Shown here: in pieces, positions 1 through 8,292 of the stretch
How the letters are laid out: each line of letters opens with the position of its first letter
How positions within the stretch are numbered: the stretch's first letter is position 1
Assembly (NCBI GenBank): GCA_022486815.1
Contig: JAKVJW010000013.1
Location: 1-64,000 of the forward strand
Direction of reading: 5' to 3'
DNA length: 64,000 nucleotides
DNA from: Prevotella sp.
GTDB taxonomy: Bacteria > Bacteroidota > Bacteroidia > Bacteroidales > Bacteroidaceae
Program-made: the position numbers and the translations under genes
The notes under the pieces: generated by a model
Database searches by the model: none
Told to the model about the DNA's origin: nothing
Seen by the model: only the letters and a program-made list of their open reading frames with translations

Positions 1-45
1 AGAAAAAGGAGTCGCAGAATTTCTGTAACTCCTTGATATTCAGTG

Positions 46-119
46 TGGACCAGATAGGGCTTGAACCTATGACCTCCAGATTATGAGTCTGTTGCTCTAA
101 CCAACTGAGCTACAAGTCC
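46..119 (-). tRNA. tRNA-Met (CAT anticodon)
   Basis: Read on the minus strand the segment folds as a complete cloverleaf: a 7-bp acceptor with two G-T wobbles, a D-arm, an anticodon loop CTCATAA giving anticodon CAT, a T-arm with loop TTCAAGC, and discriminator A. No CCA is encoded. The D-arm and loop look like elongator methionine, but a CAT tRNA whose C34 is converted to lysidine (Ile2) cannot be excluded by eye. Confidence 0.93.
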
Positions 120-149
120 GTTGAAAATGGCTAAAGCTATTTCCGCGTG

Positions 150-181
150 CAAAGATACAATGTTTCTGGCTATTTCGCAAA
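150..181 (-). promoter_or_regulatory. Promoter of tRNA-Met
   Basis: On the minus strand TTTG (178-181) and TATCTTTG (150-157) are separated by exactly 20 bases, the Bacteroidetes primary sigma consensus, about 30 bases upstream of the tRNA 5' end. Confidence 0.8.
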
Positions 182-384
182 TAATTCAAGGAAAATCTTG
201 TGTTCCGTTCATACTTGTGTACCTTATGATGCGGGTAAGCCATTATTCTATCGAACTTGGGTATGAGTTTGATGAGTAGCGGTTGGTTATTGAAAAAAGA
301 ATGAATGTTGTTGAATTCAAAGATGGATGAGCCGTTAACTACAGTCAAAAAATAAATAAAGTTGTATAAATGTTGAGTTTGTTA

Positions 385-416
385 TTTGGTAATAAATAGA
401 GAAATATCTATATTTG
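385..416 (+). promoter_or_regulatory. Promoter of the HTH gene
   Basis: TTTG at 385-388 and TATATTTG at 409-416 with a 20-base spacer match the Bacteroidetes consensus and lie about 50 bases before the ATG at 466. Confidence 0.75.
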
Positions 417-465
417 CAAAATATATTAAATTATCATTTATTTGATAAACAGGATTTGTTGATAT

Positions 466-771
466 ATGTTAGAAGGGGATGATATTTATGCGAAGTTGAA
501 TTCAATGATTATCGCTGATTTGGGGCGCCGGTTCAAGAGATACCGGGTGCATTCTCAATTGACACAACGAGATGTCGCTGAAAAGGCTGGGGTAAGCATA
601 TTTACGATCAGTCAATTTGAAAAAGGGGAAGACAGGAATATTACCTTTGGCAACTTTCTCGCTTTGTTACGTAGTATCGGATTTTTGGAAGAAGTGGAGA
701 AGTTGCTTCCTCCGATGCCGGATGGTCAGGAACAATTGGAGAGGAAAGAAAGGGTAAGGCATGGGAAATGA
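466..771 (+). CDS. XRE/HipB-like HTH regulator, orphan
   Basis: This 101-residue protein has one Cro/C1-type helix-turn-helix (about residues 18-75), including the recognition-helix region around VSIFTISQFEKGE. It continues into an amphipathic segment ending in LLPPMPDG and a basic tail. That architecture (XRE domain, 'LLP' helix, basic Arg/Lys end) is what I know from HipB-type antitoxins encoded directly before HipA kinases. Here no HipA follows: about 200 bases without a long frame separate it from a P-type ATPase. It has its own promoter. It is either a lone repressor or the surviving antitoxin of a lost pair; HTH is certain, the HipB assignment is inference. Confidence 0.85.
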   Translation: MLEGDDIYAKLNSMIIADLGRRFKRYRVHSQLTQRDVAEKAGVSIFTISQFEKGEDRNITFGNFLALLRSIGFLEEVEKLLPPMPDGQEQLERKERVRHGK

Positions 772-940
772 TACTAGCTTTCCTATAAATAATAGTGAAA
801 ATAAACAAAAAGGAACGTGACGAATCTGGAAATCGAGCTTTTGCATAATAAATATCGATTATCTGTTTGCCGGGAAGTCATTAACGTGCTGATTTCATGT
901 TAAATCATATTGATCGAAGTGTGGTTAGTTTGATTTTTAT

Positions 941-948
941 TAATTTTG
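941..948 (+). promoter_or_regulatory. -7 box of the P-type ATPase gene
   Basis: TAATTTTG followed by C lies 22 bases before the ATG at 971. A good TTTG at the -33 position is not visible. Confidence 0.55.
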
Positions 949-970
949 CACTGAATTTATGGTATAAAAT

Positions 971-3688
971 ATGAACAAAAACCAGAAGTTAGGAGATTTT
1001 AATCCCCAGGGTCTAACTGACCGACAAGTATTGGAAAACCGTGAGAAGTATGGCAAGAACTTCTTGACGCCTCCTCATAAAGTATCAATGTGGAAATTGT
1101 ATTTGGATAAATACAAGGACCCGATTATTGAGATTTTACTCGTCGCAGCGGGCATCTCTCTCGTTTTAGGTTTCCTTGAAAATGATTTCGTAGAGACCAT
1201 CGGTATCTTTCTGGCTGTCTTTTTCGCTACCACAGTGGGCTTTTACTTTGAACGTGATGCAGCACATAAGTTTGATGTCCTTGTCGCGTTGGGAGAAGAA
1301 CAACCCGTAAAGGTCCGCCGTAATGGAAAAGTGATGGAAATTCCTCGGCTTGATGTCGTGGTAGGGGATGTCATTTTGATTGAAACCGGAGATGAAATCC
1401 CGGCTGATGGGCGTCTCTTTTTTTCTAAAAACTTACAGATTAATGAATCTCAGTTGACAGGGGAACCTGTGGCTTCTAAGTCTGTGGAGATTGTTGAAGA
1501 AAAGGATTCTGAAAATGCTGCTGCTTTTCCTAAAAATGTGGTCTTGCGTTCATCTATGGTGATGAGTGGCCGTGGTGAGGCGGTGGTTACTGCGGTAGGT
1601 GATGCTACAGAGATCGGTAAAGTCTCAGAGTTGACTACGGCACAGACTTCCGTTAAAACTCCGTTGAATATCCAACTTACCAAGTTGGCTTCACTGATTT
1701 CAAAGATTGGTTCATTAGTCGCTGTTGCTGCTTTTCTCCTTTTTCTGGTTCATGATATTCTGACTAATCCTGCTTGGGGCTCTAAAGATTATTTCTATCT
1801 GGCGCAAATTGTCTTGAATTATTTCATGATGGCAGTAACCCTCATCGTGATGGCAGTACCTGAAGGATTACCGATGGCCGTGACTTTGGCTTTGGCGCTG
1901 AATATGCGGAGGATGTTGAAGTCGAACAACCTGGTCAGAAGGCTTCATGCTTGTGAGACTATGGGTGCCGTGACGGTCATTTGCACAGATAAGACAGGTA
2001 CTCTTACGGAGAACAAGATGACCGTAGGCGAGATGCATCTTTGTCATTCTGAATTGGATCAGATTGGAGAAAAATTTGATGAAGGTAGAGCAAAAAAATT
2101 CCTCGCTTATGCCATTGCTGCAAATTCAACTGCTGAACTGAATGGGGATAAAGGAATTGGAAATCCTACAGAGGTAGCCTTGCTGCTTTGGATGAAGAAG
2201 GAAGGTTATGGTTATGAGGCTTTCCGGAAAAGCTTGGCTATCAATGATCAGATTCCTTTCTCTACTGAAAAAAAATATATGGTTACCATAGCAACTCTCG
2301 ATGGTCTGCAATATGTCTTTGCCAAAGGTGCACCGGAGAAAATATTAGCTTTATGTGATTTAGGTGATGAAGATCGGAAGAAGGCGGAAAATGAATTGCT
2401 CAACTATCAGAATCATGCCATGCGTACACTTGCCTTTGCTTATAAAGAAATCTCTGAAGAAGATTGGAAACTTGAGCAAGAGCCAATTCCCAAATGGGAT
2501 CATCTGTTGTCTCACCTGTCTTTGCAAGCACTGACGGCTATCTCAGATCCGGTTCGAAAGGATGTTCCGGATGCAGTGCGTAAATGCCAGGATGCTGGGA
2601 TTACTGTTAAGATTGTAACGGGAGACTCTTCAACAACGGCTGTGGAGATTGGTCGTCAGATCCATCTTTTTGATGATGTTAAACCGGGAACGGATTTGTC
2701 TCCTTATACCATTACCGGTCCGGAATGGGAAGCTCTTTCTGATGCAGATGCTTTCAATCGGGCCAAGACACTCCGCGTTATGTCACGGGCACGTCCTACT
2801 GATAAACAGCGGCTTGTTGAACTGTTACAAAAAGGTAAGGAGGTAGTAGCTGTAACTGGTGATGGCACGAATGACGCGCCGGCTTTGCATTATGCTCATG
2901 TCGGTCTTTCCTTGGGATCGGGAACATCTGTGGCTAAGGCCGCTTCTGATATCACACTGATAGATGACTCTTTTAGTTCGATTACAAGTGCGGTTATGTG
3001 GGGACGATCTATTTATAAGAATATTCAGCGGTTTCTATTCTTCCAACTGACGGTTAATCTGACAGCTTTACTGCTTGTTCTTGTAGGTTCGGTTGTCAGT
3101 ACACAACTACCGTTGACTGTGACTCAGATATTGTGGGTTAACCTCATTATGGATACTTTTGCTGCTATGGCCTTAGCTTCTCTGCCTCCCTCTCGGGATG
3201 TATTGAAGGAAGAACCGAGAAGGGCGGATAGTTTTATTATTACCAGATCGATGGGAGCAAAAATCCTATTTTGTGGTATCTCTTTTTTCTTGGTCATGTT
3301 CCTGTTTCTTTTCTGGTGTATAAGACGTGGCCCTGAAGGTGGTGTTAGCATTCATGAACTGACATGGTTTTTTACGGCTTTTGTTATGCTTCAGTTTTGG
3401 AATCTCTTCAATGCAAAGGCTTTGGGTAGCAGACATTCAGCTTTTTATCACTTCTTTGAAAGTAAAGGAATACTCTGGATATTGTTGATAATCTTCGTTG
3501 GGCAGTGGCTGATCGTAACTTTTGGTGGAAGTATATTTCGTACGGAACCTTTATCCTTTAAAGAATGGATAATAATTATTGTTGCTACTTCTGTAGTGCT
3601 ATGGGGTGGTGAGATTGGACGTGCGTTTGGGCGACTAACTGGACTGCACAAAGAGAAACGTGTCCATGTCGCAGGGTCGTTAAAGTAA
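971..3688 (+). CDS. Calcium-translocating P-type ATPase, PMCA type
   Basis: A 905-residue P2-type cation pump of the inner membrane that would export Ca2+ using ATP. Visible signatures: N-terminal cation ATPase domain, actuator loop TGEP (about 164), transmembrane helix 4 with PEGLP, phosphorylation motif DKTGTLTEN with Asp near residue 340, hinge TGDGTNDAP (about 629-637), and M6 with NLIMDTFAA, which fits Ca2+ coordination in PMCA-like pumps. About ten transmembrane segments are present and the length is normal. It lacks a long regulatory C-terminus. Only 11 bases separate it from the HAD phosphatase gene, so they are probably co-transcribed. Calcium specificity is from family resemblance; Mn2+ is a possible alternative. 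Confidence 0.93.
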   Translation: MNKNQKLGDFNPQGLTDRQVLENREKYGKNFLTPPHKVSMWKLYLDKYKDPIIEILLVAAGISLVLGFLENDFVETIGIFLAVFFATTVGFYFERDAAHKFDVLVALGEEQPVKVRRNGKVMEIPRLDVVVGDVILIETGDEIPADGRLFFSKNLQINESQLTGEPVASKSVEIVEEKDSENAAAFPKNVVLRSSMVMSGRGEAVVTAVGDATEIGKVSELTTAQTSVKTPLNIQLTKLASLISKIGSLVAVAAFLLFLVHDILTNPAWGSKDYFYLAQIVLNYFMMAVTLIVMAVPEGLPMAVTLALALNMRRMLKSNNLVRRLHACETMGAVTVICTDKTGTLTENKMTVGEMHLCHSELDQIGEKFDEGRAKKFLAYAIAANSTAELNGDKGIGNPTEVALLLWMKKEGYGYEAFRKSLAINDQIPFSTEKKYMVTIATLDGLQYVFAKGAPEKILALCDLGDEDRKKAENELLNYQNHAMRTLAFAYKEISEEDWKLEQEPIPKWDHLLSHLSLQALTAISDPVRKDVPDAVRKCQDAGITVKIVTGDSSTTAVEIGRQIHLFDDVKPGTDLSPYTITGPEWEALSDADAFNRAKTLRVMSRARPTDKQRLVELLQKGKEVVAVTGDGTNDAPALHYAHVGLSLGSGTSVAKAASDITLIDDSFSSITSAVMWGRSIYKNIQRFLFFQLTVNLTALLLVLVGSVVSTQLPLTVTQILWVNLIMDTFAAMALASLPPSRDVLKEEPRRADSFIITRSMGAKILFCGISFFLVMFLFLFWCIRRGPEGGVSIHELTWFFTAFVMLQFWNLFNAKALGSRHSAFYHFFESKGILWILLIIFVGQWLIVTFGGSIFRTEPLSFKEWIIIIVATSVVLWGGEIGRAFGRLTGLHKEKRVHVAGSLK

Positions 3689-3699
3689 AATGAATAGGA

Positions 3700-4335
3700 A
3701 TGAATCAAATCAAAAATATTATATTTGACATGGGTGGTGTACTCGTCGGTTTGGATATTCAGCGTTGTGTAGATGCTTTTACCCAACTCGGAGCGGGTAA
3801 GATTGCCCATTATGTCCAGAATCACCTTACAGAGGATCTTTTTTTTGATATAGAAACAGGATCGATCAATCAGAAACAATTTTGTGATAACGTTAGGCAA
3901 ACCGCTGGTTGTAAGATATCTGATGAGGAGATCGTATGGGCTTGGAACCAGTTGCTGACTGGGATCCCTGATATCAAAAAGAAGAGCCTTCTCCGGTTAA
4001 GAAGACAGGGTTATCATCTTTTTCTGCTTAGCAATACAAATGTTATGCATTGGACTTTCTGTGTCCGGGAATTTTTCAATGATAAGAAATACACAGTAAA
4101 CGATTATTTTGAAAAATGTTTCCTTTCCTATCAGATGCAACTTGTCAAGCCTTCTGAATCCATTTATCGGGCGGTACTTGAGCAGACCGGTATTCATCCT
4201 TTGGAAACGGTTTTTATTGATGATTCAAAGGTAAACCTGGAAGGAGCTGCTCAGGTTGGCTTGAACACTTTTCACCATACCAAGGACCATAGTTGGGTGT
4301 CCTCAGTGGAAAACTTGCTTGGAAATGGCAAATAG
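3700..4335 (+). CDS. HAD-superfamily phosphatase (IA subclass)
   Basis: A 211-residue haloacid dehalogenase hydrolase. Motif I is IIFDMGGVLVGLD near the N-terminus (nucleophile Asp in DxG, with the second Asp of the usual DxD replaced by Gly), motif II is LLSNTN, motif III lysine is in QLVKPSESIY and motif IV is FIDDSKVN. The helical cap lies between motifs I and II. This is the YihX/epoxide hydrolase N-domain-like group that acts on small phosphorylated sugars; the replaced second Asp also occurs there. Substrate unknown. The ATG at 3700 is chosen because the ATG ten bases upstream is in another frame. It sits between the P-ATPase and ribF, all co-directional. Confidence 0.85.
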   Translation: MNQIKNIIFDMGGVLVGLDIQRCVDAFTQLGAGKIAHYVQNHLTEDLFFDIETGSINQKQFCDNVRQTAGCKISDEEIVWAWNQLLTGIPDIKKKSLLRLRRQGYHLFLLSNTNVMHWTFCVREFFNDKKYTVNDYFEKCFLSYQMQLVKPSESIYRAVLEQTGIHPLETVFIDDSKVNLEGAAQVGLNTFHHTKDHSWVSSVENLLGNGK

Positions 4336-4350
4336 AAAGTAATCGTTATA

Positions 4351-5304
4351 ATGGATATAAAATATTATAAGAGTGGTCATAAGATCCGTGGGATGAACCC
4401 TTGTATAGCTACTATAGGTTTCTTTGATGGAGTACATCGTGGCCATCAGTTTCTGATCAATCAGGTAGCAGATGATGCCCGTCGGGAAGGACTTGATTCT
4501 TTGGTAATTACTTTTGACCGACATCCACGTAAGGTCTTGCAAAGTGACTATCAACCGGAGTTGTTGAGTACACTTGAGGAAAAACTGGTCCTTCTCTCAA
4601 AGACAGATATTAATCATACCGTGGTGCTTCACTTTGACTTGGCAATGGCGTCCTTGTCGGCTCATGATTTTATGAAAACCATTCTCCATGACGGACTTGG
4701 TGTCCGGAAACTTTATATTGGATATGATAATCGGTTTGGACATAACCGTACAGAAGGTTTCAATGAGTATGTGAAATATGGCAGCCAATTGGGTATAGAG
4801 GTGGTGAAAAGTACTGCATTTGTCTTGAATGGTGTAAATGTGAGTTCTACCGTTATCCGTTCTTTACTCAAAGAGGGTGAAGTAGAATTATCAAATCGTT
4901 GTCTGGGTTATCCTTACACCTTATGTGGAAGAGTCGTGCGAGGACACCAGGAAGGACGTAAACTTGGTTTCCCTACTGCAAACTTGAGCGTAGGCAAAGA
5001 TGGCCTGCTCGTTCCGGCTAATGGGGTTTATGCGGTTATGGCCAGGATGGAAGGGACAATGGTTAATATGAGAGCTATGATGTCTATCGGAACGCGTCCT
5101 ACTTTTAATGGACGTCATATTTCTCTTGAGGTAAATATTTTTCATTTTGAAGGTGATATCTATGGCAAAAAATTGTTTGTCAGTTTTATACATCGGATAC
5201 GCGAGAATAAAAAATTCCCTTCAGTGAAAGCCTTGCAGCAACAACTTCATGAAGATGAGAAAATGGTAAATGAACAATTTGATAAAGATTTGGAAAATGA
5301 GTAA
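4351..5304 (+). CDS. ribF: Bifunctional riboflavin kinase / FAD synthetase
   Basis: This 317-residue enzyme converts riboflavin to FMN and then FAD in the cytosol. The N-terminal nucleotidyltransferase half shows GFFDGVHRGHQ (about residues 24-34) and the STVIR motif (about 164-168); the C-terminal flavokinase half shows GRVVRGHQEGRKLGFPTANL, with the PTAN flavin/Mg-ATP motif. Length is normal for prokaryotic RibF. It is the middle gene of a plus-strand run (HAD phosphatase, ribF, CPBP protease) and overlaps the next gene by 8 bases. No FMN riboswitch is seen ahead of it. Its pathway partner ribD is about 32 kb away. Confidence 0.96.
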   Translation: MDIKYYKSGHKIRGMNPCIATIGFFDGVHRGHQFLINQVADDARREGLDSLVITFDRHPRKVLQSDYQPELLSTLEEKLVLLSKTDINHTVVLHFDLAMASLSAHDFMKTILHDGLGVRKLYIGYDNRFGHNRTEGFNEYVKYGSQLGIEVVKSTAFVLNGVNVSSTVIRSLLKEGEVELSNRCLGYPYTLCGRVVRGHQEGRKLGFPTANLSVGKDGLLVPANGVYAVMARMEGTMVNMRAMMSIGTRPTFNGRHISLEVNIFHFEGDIYGKKLFVSFIHRIRENKKFPSVKALQQQLHEDEKMVNEQFDKDLENE

Positions 5305-6121
5305 GACTACAAGAGGAATATTAGATGTCGTCTGGTTCGTAATTGTGTTTTTTATGATTCAGATAATTGTAGAGATGGCAGGCACTGGGATAGTTGCCGT
5401 TCACGATCATCAAGCTTTTCAGACTATCCTTCAGGGCATGGCGGCTGGCAAACAGGGGGTGCTGCTAGCTATTACTACAGCCGTAAGTAGTGTTATTTCT
5501 ATTGTTCTTTTTGCTTGTCTGAAGTGGTCTCCTTTATCACGTTCCTATTTTCAGTCTAAGCCTTGGGGTGTAATAATCTGGGTGGTATGCCTGACCATTG
5601 GAACAATCTTGCCAGCAGAATGGATTGATGAGAAACTTAATCTGGTGATGCCTGAAAACTATGGGCAGATATTCAATAGTGTTATGAAAAATCCATGGGG
5701 ATATGTAGCTATTGGAATCTTTGCTCCTTTGGCAGAGGAAGTCGTGTTCCGTGGTGGAGTACTTCGTGTCCTGCTCAAACTCTTTCGTCAAAAGTGGCAT
5801 TGGGGAGCAATAGTTCTTTCGGCTCTGATTTTTGCCTTGGTGCATGGTAACATCGCTCAGGGCTTTCATGCCTTTGCTATCGGACTTCTTCTAGGCTGGA
5901 TGTATTATCGTACGGATAGTATCATTCCTGGGGTTGTACTCCATTGGGTTAACAATACTGTCGCTTATTTCATGTTTAATCTCATGCCTTGGATGGAAGA
6001 TGGGAAACTGATTGATTTTTTCCATGGGAATGCACGATTGATGACGGGGGGAATCATATTCTCTTTCTGTATCCTTATACCAAGTATTTATCAGTTGTAT
6101 ATGAGGATGAAAAAGGCATAG
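5297..6121 (+). CDS. CPBP family intramembrane metalloprotease
   Basis: A 274-residue multi-pass membrane protein of the CAAX protease/bacteriocin-processing (Abi) family. The catalytic motifs are EEVVFRG (E147, E148, R152), FALVHGN (H183) and LHWVNN (H216). About seven or eight hydrophobic segments are visible. An in-frame ATG at 5270 exists, but 5297 starts in an ATGAGTAA overlap with the ribF stop and gives a normal N-terminus, so I prefer it. Substrates of this family in Bacteroidetes are mostly unknown. The gene ends the plus operon and is followed by a clear hairpin terminator. Confidence 0.9.
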   Translation: MSKTTRGILDVVWFVIVFFMIQIIVEMAGTGIVAVHDHQAFQTILQGMAAGKQGVLLAITTAVSSVISIVLFACLKWSPLSRSYFQSKPWGVIIWVVCLTIGTILPAEWIDEKLNLVMPENYGQIFNSVMKNPWGYVAIGIFAPLAEEVVFRGGVLRVLLKLFRQKWHWGAIVLSALIFALVHGNIAQGFHAFAIGLLLGWMYYRTDSIIPGVVLHWVNNTVAYFMFNLMPWMEDGKLIDFFHGNARLMTGGIIFSFCILIPSIYQLYMRMKKA

Positions 6122-6146
6122 CAGATATGGCTTCGTGAAGAAAGTT

Positions 6147-6184
6147 AAGGGCCACCAGTCTTTTACAACCGATGGCCCTTTTCT
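6147..6184 (+). terminator. Rho-independent terminator after the ribF operon
   Basis: AAGGGCCA (6147-6154) and TGGCCCTT (6173-6180) form an 8-bp stem with an 18-base loop followed by TTCT. It lies between convergent transcription units. Confidence 0.8.
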
Positions 6185-6290
6185 ACGTTAGTATGTTATG
6201 AAAAATTTGAGAGAATTGAAACTTCGCAGTTTCAAGAGTTGTTGTTTTAACTAAACATGATTTCTTTTATAGAGAAAGCATAGAAAAATT

Positions 6291-6779
6291 CTATTTTAAT
6301 ATTGTACCGACTGGTGTAGGTGTTGTGGGAACAGCATTGTTTTGCTGTACACTGTCAATGACAGAAGTATCCATTCCCATTGCCACAGAAGCACCTTTTA
6401 CGGCCTTCTGGCCTGTCGCACTCATTGCCGGTTTGTCTTCTGCTCGGAACGGTACCTGGGCAGCATTGCCCAATGTCAGTAGGATGGCTATAATGGCAGC
6501 AGCCTTGAACAGAGGCATCAGGCGTTGCCGCATGGTGATTACATGAGCCTTGACAGTTCTTGTGCCTTCTGTCTTAGACAAAACCTTCTGGTCGAAATCG
6601 TCTCCGAGAATATCCTTCTTCATTTCTTTTTGCGCATAGCAAAAAAGCTCCTGATAGGGAAGAAGTTCATCTGGAACATCCTTCTGGCTGAAGAACGTAC
6701 GAAGAATCTGCTCTTCCTCAAGAGTAGTTTCGCACTTCCAATAGCGCTCCAAAAGTTGTGTAATGTATTTATAGTCCAT
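6291..6779 (-). CDS. Short single-pass membrane protein, putative anti-sigma partner
   Basis: About 162 residues when started at the ATG overlapping the sigma gene stop; the longer frame begins at a GTG and is less likely. A soluble acidic N-terminal helix region (about residues 1-80) is followed by one hydrophobic segment (about 95-115) and a low-complexity Ala/Thr/Pro C-terminus. It overlaps the end of the ECF sigma gene by 11 bases, so the two are translationally linked. By position and topology it is probably the cytoplasmic-domain anti-sigma regulator, but it has no FecR domain and no zinc-binding HxxxCxxC motif, so this is inference. Confidence 0.75.
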   Translation of the reverse strand: MDYKYITQLLERYWKCETTLEEEQILRTFFSQKDVPDELLPYQELFCYAQKEMKKDILGDDFDQKVLSKTEGTRTVKAHVITMRQRLMPLFKAAAIIAILLTLGNAAQVPFRAEDKPAMSATGQKAVKGASVAMGMDTSVIDSVQQNNAVPTTPTPVGTILK

Positions 6780-7281
6780 ATTCATCGAGTTCCTGATATT
6801 TCTTTTTGATAGATTGACGTGCACGGAAGATATTTATTTTTACTTGTTCTTCTGTAATGTCCATAATTGTGGCGATTTCTTTGTACGACTTTCCTTCAAA
6901 ATCACGAAGTTGTATACATGTTCGTTGCTTTTCGGGCAATCCGTCTATTAGTTCTCTCACTCTTTTTATCCGATCCTCTTGAATCATCTGCTCAGAAGGG
7001 TCAGAAGAATGGTCTATAGGTTCGCTCACCGTATCATCAAAAGAAGTTGTCTGGTTTTCCTGCCGCTTGAGGCAATCAAGTGAAAGGTTCCGGGTAATGG
7101 TATAACAGTAAGCCTCCAAAGAGTCTATCTTTCCCCATTTTTCCTTGTTGTTCCAGACTTTGATTAGCGTATCCTGTACGATGTCTTCCGCTTCTTCCCT
7201 GTTAAGAGTAATGCGCAACGCCAGTCTGAAGAGTTGATTCTTCAGCGGCAACACATCGTTACGAAAGCTAATCTTTTTCAT
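6769..7281 (-). CDS. ECF-family RNA polymerase sigma factor
   Basis: A 170-residue sigma-70 family protein with only regions 2 and 4. Region 2 spans about residues 12-75 and includes EEAEDIVQDTLIKVW; region 4 spans about 115-165 and includes LPEKQRTCIQLRDFEGKSY and the HTH ITEEQVKINIFRARQ. No region 1 or 3, as expected for extracytoplasmic-function sigmas. It lies downstream of argB in the same direction after 124 bases and overlaps the downstream membrane protein gene. The target regulon is not visible. Confidence 0.94.
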   Translation of the reverse strand: MKKISFRNDVLPLKNQLFRLALRITLNREEAEDIVQDTLIKVWNNKEKWGKIDSLEAYCYTITRNLSLDCLKRQENQTTSFDDTVSEPIDHSSDPSEQMIQEDRIKRVRELIDGLPEKQRTCIQLRDFEGKSYKEIATIMDITEEQVKINIFRARQSIKKKYQELDEYGL

Positions 7282-7405
7282 CCTCTCTAATTGAATGACG
7301 ACTTGGTTGATCGAAAGTTACAGAGAACTGAATATTTCTTTCGAACTTAATATTCGTTAACTGTTTTAGTACTTCCTTTAGAAAATTATAAAAGGAAATC
7401 TTATA

Positions 7406-8185
7406 TTATGAGTGGATAAGTGTACCGTGTTTTCCATCCAAGGCTGAGTATTTAGTGATAATTACTTCCTTGACTCCCTGATCGACAGCACAAAGTGCAT
7501 TCTGGAGTTTCGGAATCATCCCTTTTTCAACGATTCCGTCAGCTACATATTGATTGAAATCTGGACGTGTGATTGTTGAGATGACACTATGCTCATTATC
7601 CGGATCGCGAAGTACACCATCTTTTTCAAAACTGTAAACCAGAGTTACCTCATCAAACCTTGCAAGTGCTTGTGCTGTTTCGGCAGCAATCGTGTCTGCA
7701 TTGGTATTAAGCATTTGCCCTTTTCCATCGTGTGTAAGAGGCGCTATCACAGGAATAACACCTTGTTGGATAAGTTTCTGCAGGCAATAGGCATTTACCT
7801 GGTCAACATCACCTACAAAACCGAAATCAACACCCTTTACCAAGGGACGCTTATGACTGTGAATGATGTTCATGTCTGCTCCTGTCAGTCCAAGAGCATT
7901 AATACCCATTGATTGCAGCTTGGCAACTAAATTCTTATTGACCAGACCTCCATAGACCATAGTGACAATCTGTAGCATGTTGGCATCTGTAATCCGTCTG
8001 CCTTCCACCATTTTACTTTGAATGCCAAGTGATGAAGCAAACTTTGTGGCGCTTCTGCCTCCACCATGAACCAGTATCTTATGGTCAGGAATGGCAGCAA
8101 AGGCGTTCAGGAACTCCTTGAGTTTTGATGCGTCTTCGACAATGGCACCACCCACTTTTACGATTGTTAGATGTTCTTTCTTCAT
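7406..8185 (-). CDS. argB: Acetylglutamate kinase
   Basis: Phosphorylates N-acetylglutamate (or N-succinylglutamate, as known for Bacteroides fragilis arginine synthesis) in the arginine pathway. The 259-residue amino-acid kinase fold shows the N-terminal KVGGAIVED nucleotide-binding strand, HGGGRSATK, and GLTGADMN. The frame can be extended three codons to a TTG, but the ATG at 8185 matches family N-termini. It is downstream of speA in the same direction after about 107 bases; the pairing of an arginine-forming and an arginine-consuming enzyme is notable. The N-acetyl versus N-succinyl preference cannot be read by eye. Confidence 0.94.
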   Translation of the reverse strand: MKKEHLTIVKVGGAIVEDASKLKEFLNAFAAIPDHKILVHGGGRSATKFASSLGIQSKMVEGRRITDANMLQIVTMVYGGLVNKNLVAKLQSMGINALGLTGADMNIIHSHKRPLVKGVDFGFVGDVDQVNAYCLQKLIQQGVIPVIAPLTHDGKGQMLNTNADTIAAETAQALARFDEVTLVYSFEKDGVLRDPDNEHSVISTITRPDFNQYVADGIVEKGMIPKLQNALCAVDQGVKEVIITKYSALDGKHGTLIHS

Positions 8186-8292
8186 TTTATTCAAGCATTA
8201 ATAGATTTTAAACATCTATGGGTTTCCGGTCAGACTAGCTGAACTTCTTTTCCCCAGTAAGGGCAGGGTGGCCTTGGTATTACTAAAAGTCC

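Larger units (their letters stand above)
120..465. other. Intergenic region, tRNA-Met to HTH gene
   Basis: It holds the tRNA-Met promoter on the left and, on the right, TTTG (385-388), 20 bases, TATATTTG (409-416) for the HTH gene. I see no credible gene; the minus reading frame here runs through the tRNA and its promoter. Confidence 0.7.

Noticed and set aside
97..348. 83-codon minus frame next to tRNA-Met
   Set aside because: It overlaps the tRNA and its canonical promoter and has no family resemblance.
772..970. HipA gene after the HTH regulator
   Set aside because: No open frame longer than about 33 codons in the 200 bases; only a possible remnant is mentioned as a finding.
4336..4350. 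FMN riboswitch before ribF, and similarly before ribD
   Set aside because: The gaps (15 and 20 bases) are too short and none of the conserved FMN element sequence is present.
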